Positions 14,701 to 26,195 of a stretch of DNA of 64,000 nucleotides are shown here, piece by piece. The stretch comes from Aporrectodea caliginosa (taxonomy: Eukaryota > Annelida > Clitellata > Crassiclitellata > Lumbricidae): assembly GCA_020284085.1 (NCBI GenBank), contig JACEVL010000150.1:3887116-3951115 (forward strand). The letters run 5' to 3'. Position 1 is the stretch's first letter. Every line of letters begins with the position of its first letter. The notes under the pieces were generated by a model. It ran no database searches and was not told where the DNA came from. It worked only from the letters and a program-made list of their open reading frames with translations. Made by a program: the position numbers and the translations under genes.

Positions 14701-17254
14701 CTAATTCTAATCGATTAGCAAATTTCATTAGCTAATTCTACTTCTAATCCATTAGCAATTCTAGCTAATCGTACCCATCTCTGATTACAGTGGCACTATA
14801 GAAGTTATTGGTCAAGGTTAGACTTTGAGAAGTTGCTGACCTTGAAGTTGTATCGAACGATGTTCTGAGGTGCATGAGGATTGTTGGCAGTTAGGATTCT
14901 AGTGATCTCTTCCTTCAGCTCCTGTTAATACACATATGGAAAACAAAGATACAGATGAGGAACATTGCAGTGGAGATTATCGCTGTATTATGAGAAATAC
15001 TTGCAGTCAATTGCTTAGTCTTCTTCTCGTGATTATATACTTCATCATGTACACCAAAATGCGGTTAGCAATTGGTTCAATAAAGGATATACTTAAACTT
15101 AGACTTCTTTAAGTCATCCACACATCCATCCGTCCACATCCCAACCACCCACCACCCACCACTCACCATCCATCCATCCATCCATCCATCCATCCATCCA
15201 TCCATCCATCCATCCATCCATCCATCCATCCATCCATCCATCCATCCATCCATCCATCCATCCATCCATCCATCCATCCATCCATCCATCCATCCATCCA
15301 TCCATCCATCCATCCATCCATCCATCCATCCATCCATCCATCCATCCATCCATCCATCCATCCATCCAATGCAACTTACCACTTCCGTCAGATTCAGCTG
15401 ATCCGGTGGTTTCACCAACATCCTTGGCTGAAAAATTAGAATTACTAGAATTTTTTAATGTACTTCTTTTACCAATCACGCAATTTTTCAGGATAAACAA
15501 AAGTTCAATCATGAAGATCGGCTTAGTCAATGACATTATGAAACCTTGGAATGCAGAACAAAATTTTAGTACTGATTTATTACAATAAATTAAGTATTCC
15601 ATCATTCCTTAAATTCGAATGATAAGTCAAAACTTTAAATTTATTCAAAAGTGCAGCTCACACAACAATGAACAACTTATCTAAGCACAAATTTGCAATT
15701 TGTCTCTGGACAACCCCTCAGACATGATGCGCCGCTCGTGAATAAGCTGGTGCCCTGCTCGTAATATATAGGTAGCACCTAACACATTTTGAGATTCCGA
15801 TTTAAATTAATTTCGGACACGATTCAAAGCCTTCTCTTGTGAGGTTGAAATGGCACTACATAAAAACCCCGAGACACAACACATGCGTGTGCCTACCTCT
15901 GAGCTATAGTCGTCTTTTCCTCCATCAGCTGTTTCTGTTCCATCGTCATCATCCTGCAGAGTATAAAACATGCCAAATGACACACCATTGTTATTATTTT
16001 AAAATTGATTGCTAGGATTTATATAGCATCATTCTCTCATGACTCACGACTATGCTGAGCAATCTAAATGACTCTTGAACTATTCATGTATCAGATTATC
16101 ACAATACGACATTATGATGATGCCATACAGATAAATTATCATGATGACGTCATAAAAATCATGATGATGTTATGTAAATATCTCTACGACGATGATATCA
16201 TACATGTCATGATGACGTCATTCATATGTCATAATGTGACGCTATAAGTAAGTCGTGTTCAAATGCTGAATTAAATCCGATGTGGATTCGTCCAGTAACG
16301 ATGTCCACAGAGGAGACAGAGGGTTCACCTAAATGCGGACAAAGGCATTTGGTAATTTTGGCTTTTAACATCAGAAATTAATCTCCACTAAACTATCTCT
16401 GCGCACCCGATAATACGTTAAGTGTATTATACATTTATGCATAGTTAAACTGCTAAGCATTAACCATACCTGATGCCTAGAGAGTTTACTGTTGATTTTC
16501 GACTTGGAAGGACGCGACCCTTGTGAACTGCCAGCGTCTGACTAAAACAAACAGCAGATTCCAATTATGAAGTTTGCACAATCAAATTAATTAATCCATT
16601 CATTCATTTATTCATTCAGAGCACTTATAAAGTATATAACTTCTATTGTGCCAGTGTCTAATGCACAAGGCATCGACAGATGGCAAACCAAAACCAAGTC
16701 GTAATCAGGTCAATATATCCAGAATATCAGTCTGTAAGACAGAGAGAGGTAGCCTATGGTGGATAAGCAATTTGAAAGAGGTAAGTTTTAAGTTTAGAAC
16801 GAAATGACACAAGCGACTGAGCACGCACACAGACTCTGAGGTCAACTGTTATGATAGGAATGATAGTATCTGTTGCCTCTTTGCGATACGAGAGAATATC
16901 GCAATATGAATGATGTGCTCGCAGTTCTCTGGTACCTCCTAAATATATTTGGAGCACGACCAAAGAAGTCCATAACTGCCTAAACATTTGTACAGGGAAG
17001 TTTATACTCTCTCTGATGAATATGAAACACATCATCACCGCATTACCTCTAGTCAGTTTCTTATTATTCTGTACGTTTAGTTTTACAACCATGTAACCCT
17101 ATACGGTACTCCATTATAGGTAGGTATCCGTGCTTTAAATACAAAACTGTTTTTGTAAATAAAGTAATGTCAAAATTATGCAACCGAACGGATACGCAAA
17201 AAGCTGTTCTGAGTTAAATACCTGTTTAACCGATTTGCCCGTTTTTGATGGCAT
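545..17254 (-). CDS. DNAI1: Axonemal dynein intermediate chain 1, outer arm (18 exons)
   Basis: WD-repeat intermediate chain of the ciliary outer dynein arm, which anchors heavy chains and docks the arm on doublet microtubules. Coding exons in gene order: 17254-17222, 16541-16470, 15953-15897, 15427-15380, 14921-14841, 13540-13408, 11029-10932, 10285-10154, 9584-9449, 7070-6980, 5381-5220, 4632-4385, 3782-3693, 3265-3178, 2442-2208, 1606-1507, 1243-1110, 620-545. All junction phases agree, giving 659 codons if the 34-bp insertion in exon 9 is removed (human protein is about 699). Family-typical stretches: [16 protein letters not shown] (exon 5), [19 protein letters not shown] (exon 8), [16 protein letters not shown] (exon 10), [20 protein letters not shown] (exon 11), [19 protein letters not shown] (exon 15), [11 protein letters not shown] (exons 17-18). 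WD repeats fill roughly residues 310-640. Intron 12 uses a GC donor. The start [11 protein letters not shown] is chosen because exon 1 joins exon 2 in phase and has a good donor. Exons 1-3 are less conserved and less certain than the rest. The stretch of about 30 residues that vertebrates have before exon 10 was not found. Confidence 0.93.
1283..1433. mobile_element. Short hAT-like MITE, copy 1 (DNAI1 intron)
   Basis: About 150 bp starting TGGGCGTATTTAGGGG and ending TGGCTACGCCCCTG, imperfect inverted ends. A second copy at 44499-44657 shares most of the body (TAGAAAAATA, ACCATTTCCAATGGAAA). Confidence 0.6.
1845..1965. repeat. Partial SINE body (family of 58430), inverted
   Basis: GAGACAGTGAGGGAGAGGAC and GCCCTCATATGCCGAGGCTA are the reverse complement of the 58430 body. 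Confidence 0.55.
3394..3570 (+). mobile_element. tRNA-derived SINE
   Basis: A-box-like TGGCCAATTGGATAGA, B-box-like CGGGTTCAAGCCTCC, then TGTAGGGACTTGCAGCAAG shared with 11105-11300. Lies between DNAI1 exons 13 and 14. Confidence 0.6.
4815..4990. repeat. Partial SINE body (family of 58430)
   Basis: GGTGGCCAGACCTCTCCCTC and GAGCAGAAATCTC match 58495-58610; the tRNA-like head is missing. Confidence 0.55.
5975..6825 (+). mobile_element. 5'-truncated LINE, C-terminal part of reverse transcriptase ORF
   Basis: Open frame from about 5998 ([20 protein letters not shown]) through [19 protein letters not shown] to [12 protein letters not shown] and TAA at 6601-6603, typical of the post-RT region of non-LTR elements. 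It ends with AATAAA and a (TTAC)n tail at 6800-6822. The same 3' end recurs at 18235-18305. Lies in the DNAI1 intron between exons 10 and 11. Confidence 0.8.
7190..7367. repeat. (TATG/ACGT)n microsatellite
   Basis: Long (ATGT)n tract with ACGT and GCATGT interruptions, in the DNAI1 intron 90 bp after exon 10's acceptor side. Confidence 0.95.
9449..9584 (-). other. DNAI1: DNAI1 exon 9 broken by a 34-bp insertion
   Basis: This exon starts after a CAG acceptor and ends at a CAG/GTAGG donor, phase 0 at both ends. It reads [17 protein letters not shown], then 34 extra bases at 9503-9536, then [17 protein letters not shown]. Without the extra bases it is 34 codons and lines up with the family's TEPPP...ANQW region. 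With them the frame meets a TAA after seven codons and shifts by +1. The inserted 34 bp are identical to 9679-9712 in the upstream intron. Because the exon is phase 0-0, skipping it would keep the remaining frame. It could be a null allele, an assembly error, or a skipped exon. Confidence 0.75.
9714..10140. repeat. Degenerate (GACT/GATT)n minisatellite
   Basis: About 430 bp of TGACTGAC/TGATTGAT variants between DNAI1 exons 8 and 9; a similar tract is at 7620-7990. Confidence 0.85.
11105..11300 (+). mobile_element. tRNA-derived SINE
   Basis: TAGCCGAGTGGATAAGGCTC (A box) and GGGTTCAAGCCTCC (B box), body TGTAGGGACCTAGAGG, 3' GGAAGGAGGGCAATAA as in 36210-36395. Confidence 0.65.
13882..14783. mobile_element. 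hAT-like non-autonomous element with 8-bp TSD
   Basis: Ends CAGAGATGGGTA / TACCCATCTCTG, flanked on both sides by ATTACAGT (13874-13881 and 14784-14791). Both subterminal regions carry many TAATCGATTAG copies, likely transposase sites. 902 bp, no ORF. Inside a DNAI1 intron. Confidence 0.85.
15166..15368. repeat. (ATCC)n microsatellite, about 50 units
   Basis: Nearly perfect tract that starts 11 bases inside the intron, after the donor of DNAI1 exon 4. The YM-like long frames over it are translation shadows. Confidence 0.97.
16627..17092 (-). mobile_element. LINE 3' end (L2/CR1-like)
   Basis: Minus-strand reading ends [20 protein letters not shown] then a stop, the usual C-terminus of L2/CR1-like ORF2. 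The 3' UTR (16627-16750) is nearly identical to 23545-23690. Lies in DNAI1 intron 1. Confidence 0.7.
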
Positions 17255-18005
17255 TATTAAATCTGAGTTGGTTTCCAAAAAATAATCTTTTTCCACGATT
17301 TGTTATAATTCAAGCAGCACTCTCTCTCTCCGTGTTACCAACGTCAACTGGTCTCCAATGGCAACGGATTAGCCTTGCGTTCGCTAGATGTCACGAATAT
17401 GCATACACAAGAGCGCCATCTATAATGCACGTAAGTACAGGTGGCTGCGTAAGTAACTGACAACAGTAGTACTTAGGTCTAGGCCCTATTGACAAACTTT
17501 TTGTTTTTGCTTCCAGAAGCACAATGCATATAACAATTAACAACAATTATAACGACTATTACATATCGGTGCATTGGCTAATAAAATAAACGAATATATG
17601 ATGCTAGGGAACAGAGGAGACCCAAAAGGGCACCAACCTATGAAAATCTGACTAATTAACAGAAACTGGCAATCTTATTGATTTTATCATTCTTAACTCA
17701 AAATGAAGATAAATACTTTATTTTACTTAATTTTGTAATCTTTAATAACACCAAATTATCAGTCAACTAAAATCTGCGGTATTAGCACAGAATTAGCCTG
17801 CAGTTGTTCGCTAGATATTCGCTAGATGCCAGATGGCGCGACCTCGCGTGACGTCCTACTGTAACACTGAAGTTCGGTCAACGTGGGTTTTTCTAATCTC
17901 AGTTTAATATTTGTTATTACAAACCAATTTTTACAATTAATAGATCGCGGCGAGATGAAGAGCTTTTAGTTCACTATAACAGTTTTTATCGTTCAAATGT
18001 GGCAA
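17255..18005. other. Intergenic: DNAI1 promoter side
   Basis: The spacer between the DNAI1 start and the first tRNA gene holds the X-box and no convincing ORF. A CRE-like GTGACGTCC occurs near 17848-17856. Confidence 0.4.
17351..17365 (-). promoter_or_regulatory. X-box (RFX-binding) motif upstream of DNAI1
   Basis: Read on the gene strand the site is GTTGCCATTGGAGAC, which fits the imperfect inverted repeat RYYNYY-N(1-3)-RRNRAC of RFX-type X-boxes on either strand. It lies about 97 bp upstream of the DNAI1 start codon, the usual distance for ciliary genes. A weaker partial match, GTTACCAACGTCAAC, sits at 17334-17348. Motif and position are seen directly; RFX control is inferred from ciliary genes in general. 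Confidence 0.55.
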
Positions 18006-18089
18006 GTCAGGATGGCCGAGCGGTCTAAGGCGCTGCGTTCAGGTCGCAGTCCGGTTCTCCGGGCGTGGGTTCAAATCCCACTTCTGACA
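18006..18089 (+). tRNA. tRNA-Leu (CAG)
   Basis: An 84-nt type II tRNA. Acceptor arms GTCAGGA/TTCTGAC pair, the D-arm begins GATGGCCGAGCGGTC, the anticodon stem CTGCG/CGCAG encloses loop TTCAGGT with anticodon CAG, there is a long variable arm, and the T-arm contains GGGTTCAAATCCC (internal B box). A T-run at about 18096-18101 can terminate Pol III. There is no encoded CCA, as expected for a nuclear tRNA gene. Confidence 0.95.
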
Positions 18090-19214
18090 ACTAAACTTTT
18101 TTCCAGTCGATGTGAATTGTAACAGCGTCGCTAAACTGATTAACTACATTCATTGATTGTAATTCATTGTAAGTTTAGTGTAATGGCAAACCAGTTTTCG
18201 CACGTATTAGTTTGTCATTTTTCTCCTACTGTTTGATAACTATGTAGGCTAATGTAAGTGCCGTGCGTTTGCCAGCGTGTAATAAAGAACACACTTACTC
18301 TTACTAGATAAATAATTCTCAGTACACTATAGCTCTTTTAAACTGCGCCACTGTTCGTACTCTGACAGTGCCAGTCCAAAGTCTGGACGAAGGAGGAAGG
18401 TGATGCTAATTATCTTTATTATTTCAGTGTCGTTAAACTGAAACTACAATAACTCTTTTAGAGTTTTAGTGCCTTGTAGAAGCCAAGTCAGGATGGCCGA
18501 GCGGTCTAAGGCGCTGCGTTCAGGTCGCAGTCCGGTTCTCCGGGCGTGGGTTCAAATCCCACTTCTGACAACTTAATTTTCACAAAAAAATATATGGTTT
18601 AAAATATTGTTCAACATGAAAAGCAATAGTTTCACAAGGTGTTTAAATCACGTAAAGATAATGAATTGATAACTAGTTGGCCTAGTAACAATTTTTGTTA
18701 TTCTTTTACAGCTGAATTCGACAGTGGCGCTATAACGGAACACGAATTCCTCACCTGGCGAAGTTATTTAAATGAATCTTAAAAGGAATCATGACTGTCG
18801 TATACTGGTGGTGCCAGTTCCAGACCTGGGGAAAGCAGGAGGGAAACGTTATGACACAACATCGTCAAAAAGAAACTATTCTACTAGGCCTACTAGCAAC
18901 AATAATTGTAATTTGTATCGTCCTCTGCATGCAGAGAGACGAATTAGAAAAATGTGCAAAATCTCAGAAACTGTGCTCTTTTGTCTTTGGAATGGTTCTT
19001 GTGGTGCATCGATGTGTGAATTAACTATTGTTTCTGTAAGAACATCTTGCAATCCCATTTTACAAACGCAGGTATGTTACAATCACGCGACTTTCAAGAC
19101 AGACAGAAATTTCTGAGTTTTGCACTGGCTTCTGTGAGGCTGGTTAATCTCCAGAACGGTGAAGATTGGAAACTGGTTTCCGTGACTGTTAGACTCCACG
19201 ATTGAGCGATGGCG
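18090..19214. other. Intergenic with LINE 3' end and dispersed-repeat copies
   Basis: Apart from the second tRNA this stretch holds a copy of the LINE 3' end (18235-18305, GTGCCGTGCGTTTGCCAG then AATAAAG and TTAC-type tail, like 6755-6825). It also holds two partial copies of the dispersed repeat GCCAGT..AAG..TGG..GGAGG (18345-18445 and 18790-18845). No convincing gene seen. Confidence 0.5.
18487..18570 (+). tRNA. tRNA-Leu (CAG), second identical copy
   Basis: The 84-nt sequence is identical to the copy at 18006-18089, 481 bp away, with the same anticodon CAG and long variable arm, followed by a TTTT stretch near 18576. Flanks diverge beyond a few bases, so the pair is either an old duplication or kept identical by gene conversion. 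Confidence 0.95.
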
Positions 19215-21612
19215 CTACTTTCGTTTGCTGCCTTTCCTTGCTGAATCTTGACTCAACGTTTTACGACTCGTTTGAGCAGAATGTGTCCTGTTGTTTTCCG
19301 AAGAAGAATCGCCTGAAAAATAATTTTTAATTAATTTGAAATTGGAAATAATGCCTTTGAACGCGGTTGATCGCTGGTTGTTATCCCCAGCCTAAATATG
19401 GGTAAAGCACTGCACAAAGCTTTAACGGAATTCACTGCCGTGTAGTCCGGATGAACGCTATTGGTTACTACAGGTATCGGTAGGCGCCACGCCTACCGAT
19501 ACCTATCCGCAGGAGTATAAACACTGGAGACGTTACAGACATTATTCCGCCACGGCGCCACTACCCTACCTTTGGTTGTGCCAGTCCCAAGCCTGGCGAA
19601 AGGAGGAGGGTGACGCTAATCATCTTTGTTTTGACTGAGCGTCGTTAAAACAGCAACTAGCTGACATCGACTCATTCCCGACTTATGTGATCCTCCACCT
19701 TCCAATCCAAACGACATCCGCCTTAACAGCTGCTCTGCCACTCTAACCCTCTGGTAACCGGACTCTGACCTCCGTCTGACTATATCCTTTGGACGACCCC
19801 TCTGACTCGACGCAGCGCTCGTGAATAAGCTGAGCCTGGCATTCGAATGGCGATTTAGAAGTTTCGAGATTACGATTACGCCACTGCCCGTACTCTGGTA
19901 GTAAATTTAAATGTAAGTGTACACGTTTTATAGAGAGACCGTATGGCTGGACCCTGATCAATGTCTATGAATTGATCGGGTGAGATCCTTCACCACAGCC
20001 TATTAGTCTTTACCATCTTCAACCTATTTCCAGTTGCCCTTAGGATCACAACTGAACCCCAATCTTCACCAAATCGCATTAATTTAGCTACCAGTTATTT
20101 TTACCCAATGAAAACAGAAGATGCCTCCTGCACTTACTACGATTGGTTGAAGAAGATTTCTGTTCTGCAGATCTTGCTTCCGCTGCTGGTATCGTTCTGA
20201 AGCTGTCAGGAAGATATACGCAGTTGTATGGTATTGTATATTAAGGTAGGTTGATGCAATTTAGGTATACGGTAATGTAACAAGAACATTTATATAGCGC
20301 CTTTTGGAATGCCTTTTAGCGCTAATCAATGGAAACTCCTAAGCAGCTATGAGGAACCAATAACACAGAAAACAATGATCTCAGACAATGGCCTAAAACA
20401 ACTGTCTAAAACAATGGTCTAAATCGTTAATAGCCTATAAAACAATGGTCTAAAGCAACGATCCAAACAATGGTCTAAATTCTATAGCAATCGTAATCGT
20501 AGGTTCGAAACTTCCAAAGTACCACTTGAAATAGAAGCGCAGGGCACCAGCTTATTCACGAGCACTGCGTCGAGTCAGAGGGGTTGTCTAAAATGGCAGT
20601 CAGAAGGAGGTTCGAGTCAGGTTGCCAGAGGGTCAGAGGGGAAAAGTAGGACGAGCTGCTTAGGTGGGTGTCGTTTAAAGCAATGGTACAATACAAGGGT
20701 CTAAAACAATGATTTCCTTTATAGGACGTGAAAGTTTACCAGCGCAAATTAGATATGCCGATCTATAATTGCATATTATTATTAGGCCTACTATTACTCG
20801 AGGTACAAATGCTCGCTCGTTAGTATAAAACTTTGGGATAGCCTCTTATTATAGACCCGATTGGCTATTCTTCTTAGATGTCGTACTCTGTAGCAAAATT
20901 GCATTGGTAAATGATTGCATTAAACATCGATGTTTACGGATAAGCGCTGGGAGAGAAAGGTAGTTTCACTGTTGTTTTTCACTGTTGTTTTTTGTTGTTG
21001 TGGTTGCTAGGCCTATCTATACTAAGTTTACTGAAGTCATATACTCAGGTATATAATATGAAACCCTAGATTTACAATAGCATGCGAATACACTCACAAT
21101 TCGCTTTTCCCGACAGATGTCACCATCGTCACGCTTTTGCCACTGACGTCATTTGTGTTCGTCGTCCGAATTGGGTTCAGATATGCGTCGTCCGTTCTCA
21201 CGTGATGAACTGGGGCGTGAGGCGCCGGACGGGTTGGTGGCCCAGGCGATCGGGTCGTCGGCTGGTGATGTTGACCGGACGAGGGAGGCGAAAAGCCAGC
21301 GGCGACCCGAACAGAGCCCTGCGGTATCTGACCGTCACTGGGACGTCTTTGTTGCGCCTGAAAAACATAAGAAAATAATGTCGTCTGGTAGTGTTTTTAA
21401 GCTGTCTTACGTGTTTATGTAGCAACTCTGTCTAATGCACAAGTAGAGGCAGAAATGCTTCCTTAAGATGGAAAATTAGTGGAGCGTTCTTCTGACTGAC
21501 TAGTCTTGGCAAATGCATTGAACCTCTGGATTGTTGAGATAAGTGCTCATGTAGGAAGGTAGTTTCACTGTTGTTGTTATTATTATCATAATTATGATTA
21601 TTATTATTGTTA

Positions 21613-21689
<77 letters not shown>

Positions 21690-21790
21690 ATTATTATTTT
21701 ATTATTATTATTATTATTATTTTTGCCCCAAGGTAAATATGATCCCTCAGGGACTTCAACATTATTTATTTATTTATTATTATCATTATT

Positions 21791-21870
<80 letters not shown>

Positions 21871-22246
21871 TTATTTTTACTATTTTTATTACTTTTATTT
21901 TTATTAGTATTCATATTTGTAGTTACAGTAGGCCTATGTGATTGCTGTTGGTAAAGTAATTGGTATTGTTATTGGAATTGTTTTCATCTCTATTAATTAG
22001 CGTACCGTTAATTGAGGTCGTTCTTGCTGCACTGGTATTACAACTGGTACAAATGGTTGTGCTATGTATCCTTCAACTATTGGCCGAGCCACCACACGAC
22101 TTCGTTCTACCCGGACAGCCCTCTACAACGCACATCAGAGTCTCAAAGTACTAACGAAGACTTAGAATCTGTGGGTCATTCGTTGTTATTCATGATGATG
22201 ATGATGACGACTGACAACGACTGTTAATGATGATGATGATGATGAC

Positions 22247-22284
<38 letters not shown>

Positions 22285-25200
22285 CGATGATGATGACGAT
22301 GACGATGATGATGATGATGATCTTATGACAGGGTGGGCGATGACGAGTATGATGATGGCGATGATGATGATGATATTTCGGCCAATGATGATGATGATGA
22401 TAATGATGATGATGATGATGATGAAGAAAGGTAAGATGATGATGATGATGGACAAATTGGTGTTCTAGTTTCAAACATATAAAGTTATATATATATAGTT
22501 TTTATCTTTGATTTGATTTAACTGAATCAGCCATCAAAGGATGTTTTGAGGACTGTAATAATGGTGCTACAGAAGTGATTAGACTAAAGTAGACTAGAAT
22601 CGACTAGATTAGATTAGAATAGATGGTGGTGATCATCATGATCATGATCATGATTATGATGCTGACGATGACGATGAAAAGGAGGAAGAAGGATACTGTT
22701 ATGTGATGTAGAAACAGGTTGCGGTTGTGGTGGTGATGATAACGAATGGCATTGCTCTATGTCTTGAGCGCAGAAAAGAAGGACATGAGTGACTATTTAA
22801 CACTGTTTACCATTTGTTCGTGTTCTTGTAGTGCCAAGGCCAACTCCTGTGGACAAAAGCAAACACAGATCAGGTAAATTTATTAATAAAGATACATTGA
22901 AGACATTGTTGACCCTACCTTCCTGATGTTGACCCTGACCTACTTAATGTTGACCCTGATCTTCTGGAAGTCAACCCAGACCTACTTGATGTTGACCCTG
23001 ACCTATTTCATGCTGACCTTGACCTTCTGGATGTTGACCCTGACCTTCTGGATGCTAACTCCAGTGAACTAGATTGATTTCCAACAGCAAAGCACAGAGA
23101 GGAAGCACTCATTTCTCAATTACATTAATCTTATCATTATCTTATAATTTTTAATAATTATTTAATAAATAACTTCTATGACACCGATATCTAATGCTCA
23201 ACATCAAAAAAAAAAGTCATATGCCATCCAAAAGAATCGCCAACATCATTGCTTCGTTATCATCACGCAATCGTCATCATCATCATCATCATCGTCGGCT
23301 CATGGTTAAGCCTGGACCGATGATGACGTTGCCATGGTTTACCTCGTCCTGCATCATCATCAGCTGCTTCCGTTGCTGTTCCGTCAGTCCGTCGTCACCA
23401 TCTTCAGTCGCTGGATCCAGGTGGAATCCGCCGAAGGAACTCATCCGGATGACTGATCCTCCAAGTGGATGACCATCAGTTACAGAACCTGCACAACCAA
23501 CCCTCGCGATGTAGATGAGTGTGTGTGTGTAATTGTAATTGTAATTCGCAACTTCTATTGAGCCGGTGTCTAATGAACGAGGCATCAACCGATGGCACGC
23601 CAAAACCAAGCCGTAATAAGGTAAAATTCCAAAAGATCAGTATGTAAGACAGAGAGAGGTAGCAAATGGTGGATAAGCAAGGGGCCAACCACAGAGAAGC
23701 ACGGCTCTGCTTGGTGGAGGTGCGAGCAAAAATAGAGAGAAGACCATGTTCAACCGAACGGAGGGAGCGCGAGCCGTGAGCACTGAGGGTGGGGCTACAG
23801 AGCTCAGTAAGGTAGGCAGGAGCGAGGCCCAGCAGGCAGCGCCAAACTAAGGTGTGTGTATAATTATGTGTGTGTGTTTGTGTATAGGTGTGTGAGAGTG
23901 TGTGTGCGTGTGTGTTAAATTTTAAAGGTAAAGTTTAACAAAGTTTTACTAACTATATATATAATGATTAATTTTTTATGGAGCAGCAGACATCATAAAA
24001 TTATAAGCCAAAATCCTAGAGAAAAAATTTCAGATTGGACCCAGTCTAAACTCTCCACAGCTTCCGACTTCTTCCTTTCCCTGCCCTGTTCCATCCCATC
24101 CTTTGTTTATTCTTTCCTTTTCCCATCCTTTCCATCCATCCTTTCCTTTTCCCATCCTTTCCTTTTCCCATCCTTTCCTTTTCCCATTCTTTCCTTTTCC
24201 CATCCTTTCCTTTTCCCACCCCATTTCCATTCGCTGCCCCATTTGACAAAAGCTTTGAGTCGTCCTCACCTCGTTCGCTGTCATCGTCGTCACGTGATCG
24301 TCTGACCTTTGGTCGACCTTGTTCCTGGATTTCCATCACCTGGATACGTTTGGCCATCTCCTGAAACACCAATCAAAGACTCACATCATGAAGAAACGTC
24401 TCGATAGATAAACGGAGGAAAAAAGATTAGATTTGATCGGATTGGATTGAAGTGGCCCTATTGGATTAGATTAAATAGAAGTAGCTTCGATTATATAAGA
24501 TTAGATTGGATTGAAATGGATTGGATTAGATCAGATTACATAAGATTAGAGTAGATTGGATTATTCGATTAGATGAGACTGGATTGGATTGACGTGGATT
24601 GGGTTTGATTAACTAGGAGTGGCTCGGATTAGATCACCTTATATCAGATTGGATCAGATGGATTGGATTTGGAAGTTCCGGTTGGTATTGGATAAGTAAT
24701 CCTTGCATATTGTTTTTGGCGGCTTTCCTTACCTGGTCGCGAACTTCCTGTTTGAGTCTCTCTCTTTGTTTGGCCAACTGTTCCTCTCTGTCAAACTGGC
24801 GAGCAAGCTCAGCGTCCTCCTCAGTCCTGAAGGCAAAATGAATATTTAAATATAGGGACATGAATATTCATAAGCAAGGAATGAATTATTAATCATACTG
24901 GTAACTGAAGAAGCCGTAAAAGTTTCACATGCCTATGAGCAACAGCTGAATTAATAATAATATATATCGTGCTTCCTTCCTGAAAGGCGCTCACTTGTAA
25001 CAGGTAGCAAAAATTGTCGCAGCTCTAACAGTAAATGGGTTGAAATAGCAAATACTGTCTCAGCTCTAACAGTTAGGAGAATTAGGCTAGTGGTAATGTA
25101 AGTTAGGACAACGAACGAGGTAACCAATGAGATTATAGACTGGGGATAATGTAGATGTTTTGAAATAATACACGAGATGAAATTACGATAGTCCTTGGTT

Positions 25201-26162
25201 GGGAGGAGGAAACCGTGTGGCCTCCGTCTGTAATCTGATGATATCTCATCAGGATAGAGTTTGTCGAACAGGAGAGCCTTCTGTTTTGACTGATAGTCTT
25301 AACGGTTCCTACACTAAACTTTGTGGCTGTTAAAAAATTCGAGTAAAGTTCAATGTATCATTTATATAGCGCCTTTCGTACAGTTTGCTTTGGTTCTGAA
25401 GGAAGTGGAGTCGTTCCCGTTGTAGCCTCTCCTCCTCCTCGTCGTGTGCAGCCTTCGCCAGTGGGACGTCCTTACGAGCAGTCCGCCTCACCTCTCGATT
25501 CCAGCTGTACTTAGCCTCATCTGAAAGACACCAACCGAACGACCACACACTCAAACACGCATATCATCATCATCGTCATCGATTCATCATTACTATCACC
25601 ACCATCACAACGTTATCATCATCAAATCATCATCATCAAATCATCATCATCATAATCATCATCATCATAATTAGGGTTGTTAATATCGGTTTTTGGCAAA
25701 CCGATTATCGGTTTTAGAAATCCGATTTTAAACCGATTATCGTTTTTTATTGGCCTTCATAGAAAATTTAATATATTATCATATAATGCAAGTTACTGAA
25801 AACCGATAATCGCTATGTACGGTAACGTACATACACGTACGGGGTTCTACTATTACCTCGTTGGCTGTGGAAGACCACTTTATATACAGGCAATAATAGG
25901 TCCCTGTGGGGGTTCTACTATTACCTCGTTGGCTGTGGAAGTATCCGTTTATATATAAGAGGCAATAATACGTCGCTGTGGGGGTTCTACTATTACCTCG
26001 TTGGCTGTGGGAGACTCCGTTTTATATATAAGAGGCAGAATTCGATAATCGTTTTCTCAATAATGAAAACCGATTATCGTTTTCGAAACCGATAATCGGA
26101 TTTCCGATTATCGTTTAACATCCCTAATCATAATCATCACATCGTCATAGTCGTCGTCGTCG

Positions 26163-26195
<33 letters not shown>

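Noticed and set aside
15077..15605. Long WMDG-repeat protein ORFs
   Set aside because: They are translations of the (ATCC)n microsatellite; only 15380-15427 is a real exon.
21082..21425. Plus-strand ORFs in the GC-rich block
   Set aside because: They are antisense to CCDC50-like exon 8, which has fitting splice sites and phases.
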